Of a stretch of 5,609 bases of DNA, positions 1 through 5,568 are shown piece by piece (within the stretch, counting starts at the first letter, position 1; every line of letters starts with the position of its first letter). Source of the stretch: an uncultured Bacteroidota bacterium. GTDB lineage: Bacteria > Bacteroidota > Bacteroidia > Chitinophagales > S012-47. The stretch lies in assembly GCA_913062655.1 (NCBI GenBank), contig CAJXXO010000185.1, forward strand, positions 1 through 5,609. The letters run 5' to 3'. The translations under genes were made by a program, and so were the position numbers. Below the pieces are notes generated by a model, which had not been told where the DNA came from, did no database searches, and saw only the letters and a program-made list of their open reading frames with translations.

Positions 1-132
1 TTTCGTAAGGGCCAATACTTTTTCATAAGGCTGTTCCTGTGCCGGGAGTACACGCTCGGCATAGCGTAATGGCGATTGTCCCCAAAGGAGTTGGGCCAAA
101 AAGAGTAATAGGATGTTCCACCACCATTTCAC
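1..132 (-). CDS. N-terminal fragment of a secreted or membrane-anchored protein (partial, GTG start)
   Basis: This reading frame runs off the left edge of the window, so only the first 44 codons are visible. It starts at a GTG (130-132). The first residues form a typical export signal: a Lys at position 2, three Trp, a hydrophobic core rich in Leu (about residues 7-16) and a likely cleavage region around WGQS (17-20). The visible mature part (PLRYAERVLPAQEQPYEKV) is polar and possibly helical. I do not recognise the family. GTG is chosen because the frame has no ATG between it and the stop codon TGA about 25 codons upstream, and because it places the hydrophobic segment exactly at the N-terminus. 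There is no Shine-Dalgarno sequence, as for the other genes here. The gene follows the histidine kinase by 113 bases on the same strand and may belong to the same transcription unit. The coding call rests on the signal peptide and the open frame. Confidence 0.5.
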   Translation of the reverse strand, partial: MKWWWNILLLFLAQLLWGQSPLRYAERVLPAQEQPYEKVLALTK

Positions 133-198
133 AGGGGGAAAATAGTACAGAATCCGATAACAGTAGCACCAAAGTTCTCCGTATTCCTGTCGAAACGG

Positions 199-228
199 GT
201 CATCGGCTCAGGCCAGTCGGCCAATGAC
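199..228 (-). terminator. Hairpin between the kinase gene and the next gene (weak terminator or attenuator candidate)
   Basis: In the minus-strand transcript, bases 228-220 (GTCATTGGC) pair with 207-199 (GCCGATGAC). This gives nine base pairs with one G-U wobble around a 12-base loop. The wobble becomes an A-C mismatch in a plus-strand transcript, so the structure favours minus-strand RNA. It begins 17 bases after the kinase stop codon. The sequence after the stem (CCCGTTTCG) has only three Ts, so it is a poor intrinsic terminator. It could instead be an attenuator or an mRNA-stabilising 3' structure. Confidence 0.35.
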
Positions 229-245
229 TCGAAAAATGCGTACAA

Positions 246-2267
246 CTAATCGTTTATAGGGGTTTCCGCAAAAGGCCTTCTGGTGATCCACAAGGTTACC
301 CTGGTACCAAGGGGTTGGCCCGCATCATCTGTCAGGTCGGTGATGGAGAAGCTTTGCCGGTCGCCTGTGATCTTATTGAGCGCCTCCATCCGCTGCTTGG
401 TGATGTCCAGCCCATAGCTTTTGCGTTCTCGTTTGGCGAGGGTACGTGCCGCTTCCCGGCCAATACCGTTGTCCTCCACCGTTATGGCGATCTGTTCCTC
501 ACCGGCCGGGGCTATGTGCACCTTCAATTGTCCTTTGCGGCCTTTCAACTGCGACAGACCGTGCCACACCGCATTTTCTACAAAAGGTTGGATCATCAAG
601 GGCTGGATCGCCAGATGACGAGCCGATACTGCTTCTTCCACCTCAATGTGGTAGTCAAATTGCTGACTCAGTCGCTCCCGTTCGAAGGCAAGGTATAGGT
701 CCAGCGCTTCTATTTCTTCTGACAAGCGGATTTGCTTTTGCTTTGAGTGGTGAAGCACCATGCGCAGCAAACGGGCAAAGTCGGCAATGAATTCAGCGGC
801 CTTAGGCGATTCTTGCTTCAGGATATAATACCGGATACTGTTGAGGCTATTGAATATGAAATGGGGATTCATTTGTAGCCGCAAGGTGTTCAAGTCGCTC
901 TCCAGCACCTTGCGTTCGTACTCGCTTTTTAGCTGGTCGGCTTTGGCCTTTTCCAGGGCTTCCGCCTGCTTCAGCACCTCTTGGGTGCGTTCCTCCACCT
1001 TTCGGTTCAGCTCCAGATTAGCCTCTTCTATCAGGCGTTGGTTTTCCCGCAGTTGCTCCGCATATGCCCGGTAGTATCGTTGCCGTTCATGGGTGTTAAG
1101 CCGGATGCGGTACCCCATGGCCAGGCTAAAGAACAGGGCTTCCAGGAATATGCCAATGTGCATCCAGTTGATGGGATAGATAGGAACATACTGCACCCAC
1201 TGCTGATTGAGGGAAAACAGCATCGCCAGGATGGAAAAGAGCATAAAGAAAAAGGTGCCAAGTATGATGTAGGGCAGCAAGGGTGATCTTGATACACGGA
1301 TAATCTGGACCAACAGGTACAACGAAATGCCAATCACCACCACCCGTGATATGGGGTACATCACATCCCGAAAATGGCCGTCCAGGGAGAGAGACACATA
1401 GATCATATCGGTTATGGCATAGGCCAGGTAGAGCATATTCACCCCGGTTATCAGCCGGGTTAGCCGCGGGGCATGCCGCTGCAGATCAAGGATGGCCACG
1501 ATGAATAGGTTGTAGCAGATGTAGAGGAAAAACTGTAGTGGCTCATTGAGGACAAAGCCGATTAAAGGCTCTTGGGGGTAAAGGATAAAGTAAGGGCCAT
1601 TAATCATCAACTTCTGCCCGAAGTACCACAAGGCAAAAAAGAGATATCCACTGTAAAACAGGTAGAGCCGCTCCTTGCGGTTTTGGAAATAGAGAAAAAG
1701 CGTGTAGAGCATCAATACCAATGCCCCGCCCATGAAGAGCAACGAAATAGCCATACCTATTTTGTCCAGTAGGCTCTCTTCTGCCAGGTACTTCAGGTAT
1801 TCTCGCTCAGATACCAGCAACATGTGCCGGTTGGGCGCACGCCCTGTAGGGTATGCTAAGGCTACCTCTACCTGTGTTATACTATTGGGCGGCAGTGTAA
1901 ACGGCAATAGATTCCAAACGGAGAGATTGGCCCGATGGAAGTAAGGCATGAAGTTGCCATTGTATAGGTTGGTATCGAGGTCGCCATGAAAACGAACCTG
2001 AATCATCTCCTTAGGCATGTTGCCGTAGGCAGCAAGCGCCATTGGGGCGTCATCATCATTGATCAAGACCACCTTACCCACATAGAAAGAGCCCTGCTCA
2101 CCGGCCCAGGTGATGCGGGTATGCCACGTAGTGTCTGGCGTTGTCTTTTGCCAGTCCAGCATTTCGGTAATATCAACACCGGTACGGATCGTATCAACAC
2201 GGAGGGTATCCAGCGCATGTAGCGGCCCTGCATATACCAACAATACCCATACTATGCACTTCCACAT
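246..2267 (-). CDS. 7TM sensor histidine kinase, LytS/YehU type (His_kinase family)
   Basis: This is a membrane sensor kinase of 673 residues. Residues 1-18 form a signal peptide (MWKCIVWVLLVYAGPLHA). Residues 19-165 are a predicted extracytoplasmic beta-rich domain of the 7TMR-DISM type. Seven hydrophobic segments follow, at about 168-194, 201-218, 236-260, 268-292, 303-324, 329-352 and 362-385. A charged coiled coil (about 393-462) leads to the kinase core. The H-box has the family pattern LQMNPHFIFNSLNSI, with His469 as the expected phosphoacceptor. The N-box is QPFVENAVWHG (Asn565) and the G-box is EDNGIG (Asp599). All key catalytic residues are present. An in-frame ATG at 2438 would add 57 residues, bury the signal peptide and overlap the upstream gene by 140 bases, so the ATG at 2265-2267 is preferred. 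The gene lies 31 bases after the PAS gene and is probably co-transcribed with it. The family usually phosphorylates a LytTR response regulator, and none is visible here. The signal sensed is unknown. Confidence 0.93.
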   Translation of the reverse strand: MWKCIVWVLLVYAGPLHALDTLRVDTIRTGVDITEMLDWQKTTPDTTWHTRITWAGEQGSFYVGKVVLINDDDAPMALAAYGNMPKEMIQVRFHGDLDTNLYNGNFMPYFHRANLSVWNLLPFTLPPNSITQVEVALAYPTGRAPNRHMLLVSEREYLKYLAEESLLDKIGMAISLLFMGGALVLMLYTLFLYFQNRKERLYLFYSGYLFFALWYFGQKLMINGPYFILYPQEPLIGFVLNEPLQFFLYICYNLFIVAILDLQRHAPRLTRLITGVNMLYLAYAITDMIYVSLSLDGHFRDVMYPISRVVVIGISLYLLVQIIRVSRSPLLPYIILGTFFFMLFSILAMLFSLNQQWVQYVPIYPINWMHIGIFLEALFFSLAMGYRIRLNTHERQRYYRAYAEQLRENQRLIEEANLELNRKVEERTQEVLKQAEALEKAKADQLKSEYERKVLESDLNTLRLQMNPHFIFNSLNSIRYYILKQESPKAAEFIADFARLLRMVLHHSKQKQIRLSEEIEALDLYLAFERERLSQQFDYHIEVEEAVSARHLAIQPLMIQPFVENAVWHGLSQLKGRKGQLKVHIAPAGEEQIAITVEDNGIGREAARTLAKRERKSYGLDITKQRMEALNKITGDRQSFSITDLTDDAGQPLGTRVTLWITRRPFAETPIND

Positions 2268-2298
2268 AGAGCTTAAAGGTCGAAAATCGGGGGGAATG

Positions 2299-3255
2299 TT
2301 ACGAATGGGGCACTTGTATGGATAGCCACTCCTGTGAGGCGGCACATACGATATATTGCAGCCTGCCGGACGGGTAGTGGACGGGAGTAAGGCTGACCCA
2401 TTGCCCTTCCCGCTCGTGCGTTGGAGGTCCGGGGTCATAAAAGGTCACCGTCTCACCACTTTTTGCCAGGGCATAGTGCTTCTCATACCTTGTCCGTACA
2501 GCAGGGTCCATATCCGGCCATAATACTGGACTGCCTTCCGGCAAACGTTCAGGAAAAAACGGCTTCATTTGCTGCTGAAAAAGCGGGTTGCCATACAGCA
2601 GGTGCAGATCGCTATCCACTACCCAAACCGGTTGTGGAATATGGTCCAACACCTCCTGCAAAAAGGCATGCTGCTTGCGATGCAACTCGCGGGAAGTGTA
2701 CTCGGTGGTATAGTCATACACGGCTACTAACCGGGCATCCTTACCTTTAAAAGGGTAAGCCCTGGCATAGAGTATCACCTGTTTTAGCTTTCCCTCCTTC
2801 GTGCGATGGGTCCAGGTATCGCCCACCTCTGTTGGGGGTAGTCCCTGATCAAAATGATCCAGCAAGGCCCGTGTCTCAGTTTTGGGGCGGATAGCTGTCA
2901 ATCGCATTTGTTGAAACGCTTCTCTGCTGTATCCGTATGCCTGCGTGGCTGCTTCATTCACCGCCAAAAACTGCAGCGTCTTCTTGGCGTAAATCCACAT
3001 GGGCAAAGGGTGCGTCTCAAAGAGCTCCGGCAAAGCATCGGCTTGATCGGTGTCCGATTTTGCCGTATCTATCTGTGCCCCAAGGAAATGCAACAGGAGG
3101 GCATGCACCACCAACCACAATACAAGGAGAATGGCCAACACCCCATACTCTTCTGGTTCCAACAAAAAGTACCAGGCACCCATGACCAGAGTGCTGGATA
3201 GGATGGATACCAGTACCCACTGAAAAGATATAACCGTATTGACTCCCCGCATCAT
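2299..3255 (-). CDS. Membrane-anchored tandem PAS domain protein without an output domain
   Basis: This 318-residue protein has two N-terminal membrane helices (about 9-31 and 37-58) joined by a very short acidic turn, so most of it faces the cytoplasm. Two PAS-like domains follow. The first, at about 75-184, has PLPMWIYA, then FLAVNEAATQAYGYSREAF, and ends in VAVYDYT. The second, at about 199-306, has IPQPVWVVDSDLHLLYGNPLF and ends in YIVCAAS. They are joined by a helix (about 185-198). PAS domains bind small ligands or mediate protein contacts. No kinase, GGDEF, phosphatase or DNA-binding domain follows, and the protein stops 12 residues after PAS2. The start is a tandem ATG ATG (3250-3255) and either codon may be used. 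The gene lies 31 bases ahead of the 7TM kinase, so I infer it modulates that kinase or a related relay. It could also be the sensor half of a split kinase. The ligand cannot be told from sequence. Confidence 0.85.
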   Translation of the reverse strand: MMRGVNTVISFQWVLVSILSSTLVMGAWYFLLEPEEYGVLAILLVLWLVVHALLLHFLGAQIDTAKSDTDQADALPELFETHPLPMWIYAKKTLQFLAVNEAATQAYGYSREAFQQMRLTAIRPKTETRALLDHFDQGLPPTEVGDTWTHRTKEGKLKQVILYARAYPFKGKDARLVAVYDYTTEYTSRELHRKQHAFLQEVLDHIPQPVWVVDSDLHLLYGNPLFQQQMKPFFPERLPEGSPVLWPDMDPAVRTRYEKHYALAKSGETVTFYDPGPPTHEREGQWVSLTPVHYPSGRLQYIVCAASQEWLSIQVPHS

Positions 3256-3296
3256 CTGTAGGGTGTCAATAATACAAGTATTTACAGGGTTACCCC

Positions 3297-3308
3297 TCGA
3301 AAATTCGA
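3297..3308. repeat. Short palindrome upstream of the PAS gene
   Basis: The bases TCGAA-AA-TTCGA form a perfect five-base inverted repeat with a two-base centre. It sits 42 bases before the PAS gene start, in the gap after the BtuF-like gene. The size and symmetry suit a dimeric regulator operator, but it is short enough to occur by chance. It contains one of the three intergenic TCGAAAA copies described in the findings. Confidence 0.2.
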
Positions 3309-3314
3309 TTAAAA

Positions 3315-3339
3315 CAAGTGTAGCATCGACCAGTACTTG
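3315..3339 (-). terminator. Weak terminator-like hairpin after the BtuF-like gene
   Basis: On the minus strand, CAAGT (3339-3335) pairs with ACTTG (3319-3315) across a 15-base loop, and the run TTTTAAT follows immediately. It starts 18 bases after the BtuF-like stop codon. Its position and the T run fit an intrinsic terminator separating the enzyme pair from the sensor pair. The five-pair AT-containing stem is weak, so this is only a candidate. Confidence 0.25.
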
Positions 3340-3357
3340 CCATTCCGGTATAAAACA

Positions 3358-4266
3358 TCAACCGGCTACCACCGGCTGGAAATGGCCATCCACCCTATCC
3401 GGTCGGGGTACCGATGCAGGGTGCAGAAGGTGGGCCAGCAGTTCAACCCCATTCACCAACTCCGGTCCCGGACAGGTAAACCAATCGCCATCGACTGCAT
3501 ATACCTGTTGCTGCTGTACCGCCTGTAGTTGAGACCAGCCCTCATACCGGGCCAGACGCCCCACCTCTTCTGCCGCTTGTGATAACGGAAGACCGCAAGC
3601 ACCAAAGATCAGTAGCTCAGGGTTGTAGTGCTGCAACTGCGACCACGCAATGGCACGGGAATATCCACCCGGGTTGGCCAGGTCATCTTTTCCTCCGGCA
3701 ATGTCAATTTGATCCGGTATCCAATGGCCACAATTATAGAGTGGGTCAGGCCATTCCAGGAAAGCAATCTTTTTCCTACGTGTGTTTTGCACCGCATGAC
3801 GTACAGCCGAGAGCCTTTTCTTGATCTTTTCCATAGCCTCCTCCCCTGCTTTCTCGGCCTCCAAATGCAGGGCCACCGTCCGCAGGTCCTGCCACACTTC
3901 TTCTAATCGATGGGGCAATAGCGGCACAATGCGGGGTACTTTCGGCAGTTGCTGTACGGCTGCCTCTACCATGGGCGTATCAATCTGGCAGACGGGACAG
4001 ACATCCTGTGTGAAGATCACATCGGGCTGCAAGTCAGCCAGTACCTCCCTATCAATGTAGTACAGCGACTCGCCCCTCGCCTTATATTCGGACACGATCG
4101 CATTGATCTCCTCGCTGGTTCGCGTGGGCCCTTCTAACCGGGACCGCACGACACGAGGCCTTTCGATGGGGCACTCAAAGGTGACACCCACCAACTGATC
4201 AGTACACCCCAGGTGTTGTATCATACGGGTAGCGGCAGGCAAAAAAGAGCAAGCGGTTACTGACAT
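3358..4266 (-). CDS. BtuF-like cobalamin-binding-type protein, TroA fold, lacking a signal peptide
   Basis: This 302-residue protein resembles ABC transporter substrate-binding proteins of the BtuF/FepB group (COG0614). It belongs to the variant usually annotated as cobalamin-binding protein. Typical features are the opening ACSFLPAATRMIQHLG, the segment VGVTFECP (27-33), GESLYYID (65-72), LQPDVIFTQDVCPVC (79-93), PLYNCGHWIPDQIDIAGG (175-192) and the C-terminal GPELVNGVELLAHLLHP (267-283). The two TroA lobes would be roughly 1-120 and 165-290, with a linking helix at about 120-160. There is no signal peptide and no lipobox, so the protein is predicted to be cytoplasmic, unlike true BtuF. This is usual for this subfamily as I know it. 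It has eight cysteines, including the conserved CPVC pair. The ATG at 4264-4266 is the first after an in-frame TAA. The gene follows the oxidoreductase by 69 bases. No permease or ATPase is nearby. The ligand is inferred from the family name only. Confidence 0.85.
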   Translation of the reverse strand: MSVTACSFLPAATRMIQHLGCTDQLVGVTFECPIERPRVVRSRLEGPTRTSEEINAIVSEYKARGESLYYIDREVLADLQPDVIFTQDVCPVCQIDTPMVEAAVQQLPKVPRIVPLLPHRLEEVWQDLRTVALHLEAEKAGEEAMEKIKKRLSAVRHAVQNTRRKKIAFLEWPDPLYNCGHWIPDQIDIAGGKDDLANPGGYSRAIAWSQLQHYNPELLIFGACGLPLSQAAEEVGRLARYEGWSQLQAVQQQQVYAVDGDWFTCPGPELVNGVELLAHLLHPASVPRPDRVDGHFQPVVAG

Positions 4267-4335
4267 GGTAGGGTCAATTTTTTCTGGGCGTTCATTTGGA
4301 CATTACTTCAATAAAACAATAGGGAATACAAATGA

Positions 4336-5400
4336 TCAATCGGCTGCCACAAACCCCGGCCATCGCCTCATGTAGTCTATGAATGCCTCACCCAGTCCTT
4401 CCTGTTTCAGATAAGCGGGTGATACAGGTAGCTGTACGGGTTGAAAAGCAGGGTCACGGATTACTTGCCGGGCAAAGTCGTGGTGCAGGATAGCCGAGCG
4501 GCCAATGGTGACAAAATCGATGCCAGCCTCCAGGACCTGATGCACTTCGGCACCCCCCGTTATTTTTCCGGCTACCGTCACTTTTACCGTTTTCTTGTCC
4601 AGGCCGGTGGCGTAGGCCAGCTTGGTACCATTGGGTGTCGACTGAAAGGTATCCCACAGTGACAGATCGAGAAAATCGACCTGCCCGCTGTCGATCAGTT
4701 GCTGACTGAGCGCTTGCATTTCCTCCGGTACCACGCCAAATCGTTCCAGGGATAAGCGAACACCAACCAGAAAGTCTGCCCCACAATGCGTGCGTATGCC
4801 CTCCAGTATTTCAAACAGCAGGCGTGACCGATTAGCTAAGGACCCACCATAATGGTCCGTTCGTAGATTGCTCTCCGGACTCAAAAACTGACAGAGTATA
4901 TAGCCATGTGCCCCATGCAGTTCCACACCGTCATAGCCGGCTTGCCGGGCCCGCACAGCAGCCGCAATAAAGTCGTCCCGAAGCGATGCTACCTCAGCCG
5001 GTGTGAGCGCCCGCGCTTCGTGGGGCTCGTTTTCACTGGGCGCCACGGAAGTGGTACCCACCAGCTCGTTGGGGCTGCGCATACCACCATGGTGAAGCTG
5101 CACCACGGCTAAGCTACCCTGCGATTGGAGGGCCTGGGTTAACCGCTGGTGACCTTCCAGGTGATAATCGGCAAAGATGCCCAGTTGTCCCGGCCAACAT
5201 TGACCCTGCGCCTGCACGTGCGATGCACAAGTCATCACCAGGCCGAAGCCACCTGCCGCCCGTTTGACCAACCAATTGCATTCATCGTCAGACAAGGTAC
5301 CATCGGCATGGCTTTGCTGGTTGGTCATGGGCGCCAGCATGAAGCGATTGCGCATCGTTTTGCCACAGGGAAAAGTAAGCGGAGCATCCGGTAGAGCCAT
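4336..5400 (-). CDS. NADH:flavin oxidoreductase, Old Yellow Enzyme family
   Basis: This is a complete 354-residue FMN-dependent TIM-barrel enzyme, expected in the cytoplasm. Family members use NAD(P)H to reduce activated C=C bonds, such as those of enones, or other electrophiles. Visible family motifs are RFMLAPMTN (19-27) at the FMN site, AVVQLHHGG with Gln101, and HGAHGY (162-167). In the last, His162 and His165 would bind the substrate carbonyl, and Tyr167 matches the proton-donor position of YqjM. Others are FLSPESNLRTDHYGGSLANR (172-191), VGVRLS with Arg215, and the phosphate-binding part VAGKITGG (276-283) and IGRSAI (299-304). Residue 26 is Thr, where YqjM-type enzymes have the flavin-tuning Cys. 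Length matches single-domain family members, with no 4Fe-4S or Rossmann extension as in 2,4-dienoyl-CoA reductase. A TAnnTTTG box lies just upstream, so this is probably the first gene of its transcript. The BtuF-like gene follows. The physiological substrate is unknown. Confidence 0.94.
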   Translation of the reverse strand: MALPDAPLTFPCGKTMRNRFMLAPMTNQQSHADGTLSDDECNWLVKRAAGGFGLVMTCASHVQAQGQCWPGQLGIFADYHLEGHQRLTQALQSQGSLAVVQLHHGGMRSPNELVGTTSVAPSENEPHEARALTPAEVASLRDDFIAAAVRARQAGYDGVELHGAHGYILCQFLSPESNLRTDHYGGSLANRSRLLFEILEGIRTHCGADFLVGVRLSLERFGVVPEEMQALSQQLIDSGQVDFLDLSLWDTFQSTPNGTKLAYATGLDKKTVKVTVAGKITGGAEVHQVLEAGIDFVTIGRSAILHHDFARQVIRDPAFQPVQLPVSPAYLKQEGLGEAFIDYMRRWPGFVAAD

Positions 5401-5418
5401 AGCCTATTGCTTAGCCCA

Positions 5419-5426
5419 CAAAACTA
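5419..5426 (-). promoter_or_regulatory. Candidate Bacteroidota -7 promoter box for the oxidoreductase gene
   Basis: On the minus strand the bases read TAGTTTTG, a perfect match to the Bacteroidota primary sigma factor -7 consensus TAnnTTTG. It ends 18 bases before the oxidoreductase ATG, which would give a leader of roughly a dozen bases. No good TTTG -33 element lies about 19-22 bases further upstream, so the promoter may be weak or need an activator. The call rests on the -7 match and the position. Confidence 0.4.
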
Positions 5427-5436
5427 CGGATCGCCT

Positions 5437-5457
5437 ACTTGCTTTTACACCACTTGC
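5437..5457 (-). repeat. GCAAGT direct repeat upstream of the oxidoreductase promoter
   Basis: GCAAGT occurs twice on the minus strand (5457-5452 and 5442-5437), with starts 15 bases apart. The copies flank the place where a -33 element would be expected for the TAGTTTTG box. This could be an activator site. Six-base repeats are common by chance, so confidence is low. Confidence 0.2.
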
Positions 5458-5470
5458 GTAATAGATGTGC

Positions 5471-5507
5471 CGCCAATCAGGCGTTGAGGCAGGGAACCAC
5501 CAGGTGG
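5471..5507. repeat. Two small inverted repeats in the gap upstream of the oxidoreductase
   Basis: CGCC-aatca-GGCG (5471-5483) and the palindrome CCACC-A-GGTGG (5497-5507) lie side by side between the strong hairpin and the promoter region. The second is an odd palindrome with a one-base centre, so it cannot fold as such a tight hairpin and would act, if at all, as a DNA binding site. Either could be chance. Confidence 0.2.
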
Positions 5508-5515
5508 AGCATTAA

Positions 5516-5545
5516 ACAGCCCGATACGAGGTCGCATCGGGCTGT
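5516..5545 (-). terminator. Rho-independent terminator-like hairpin for the upstream gene
   Basis: ACAGCCCGAT (5516-5525) and ATCGGGCTGT (5536-5545) form a perfect ten-pair, GC-rich stem with a ten-base loop. On the minus strand the stem is followed by TTAATGC, so the Ts from its last base read TTTAAT. On the plus strand it is followed by AAAAGG, so minus-strand termination is favoured. It starts 23 bases after the TGA of the partial gene at the right edge. The U tract is short, which is the main weakness. The structure separates the right-hand gene from the oxidoreductase unit. Confidence 0.65.
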
Positions 5546-5568
5546 AAAAGGAACGTAACCAAAACCTA

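Noticed and set aside
39..227. 62-codon plus-strand frame at the left end
   Set aside because: It is antisense to the signal-peptide gene and the hairpin, and the product looks random (many Ser, Thr, Val and Gly, no domain pattern).
315..698. 127-codon plus-strand frame, with other plus-strand frames across the kinase, PAS, BtuF-like and oxidoreductase genes
   Set aside because: They are antisense to confidently assigned genes, have no family resemblance, and show the composition expected of shadow frames.
1031..1333. 100-codon minus-strand frame inside the kinase gene
   Set aside because: It lies in another frame of the TM-encoding region. Its Cys/Ser/Trp-rich product is a frame-shifted reading of hydrophobic codons.
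2268..2438. Upstream in-frame extension of the kinase to an ATG at 2438 (57 extra residues)
   Set aside because: It overlaps the PAS gene by 140 bases, has a Pro/Arg/Ser-rich unstructured sequence, and would bury a good signal peptide that begins at 2267.
3267..3274. TATTATTG as a -7 promoter box for the PAS gene
   Set aside because: It has one mismatch to TAnnTTTG, no TTTG at the -33 distance, and lies only 11 bases from the ATG, leaving almost no leader.
3345..3365. CCGGT/ACCGG inverted repeat around the BtuF-like stop codon
   Set aside because: It is only five pairs with an 11-base loop, overlaps the coding end and has no T run after it, so it is not a convincing terminator.
4454..4786. 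110-codon minus-strand frame inside the oxidoreductase gene
   Set aside because: It is an alternative frame of a well-conserved enzyme gene, with no recognisable motif.
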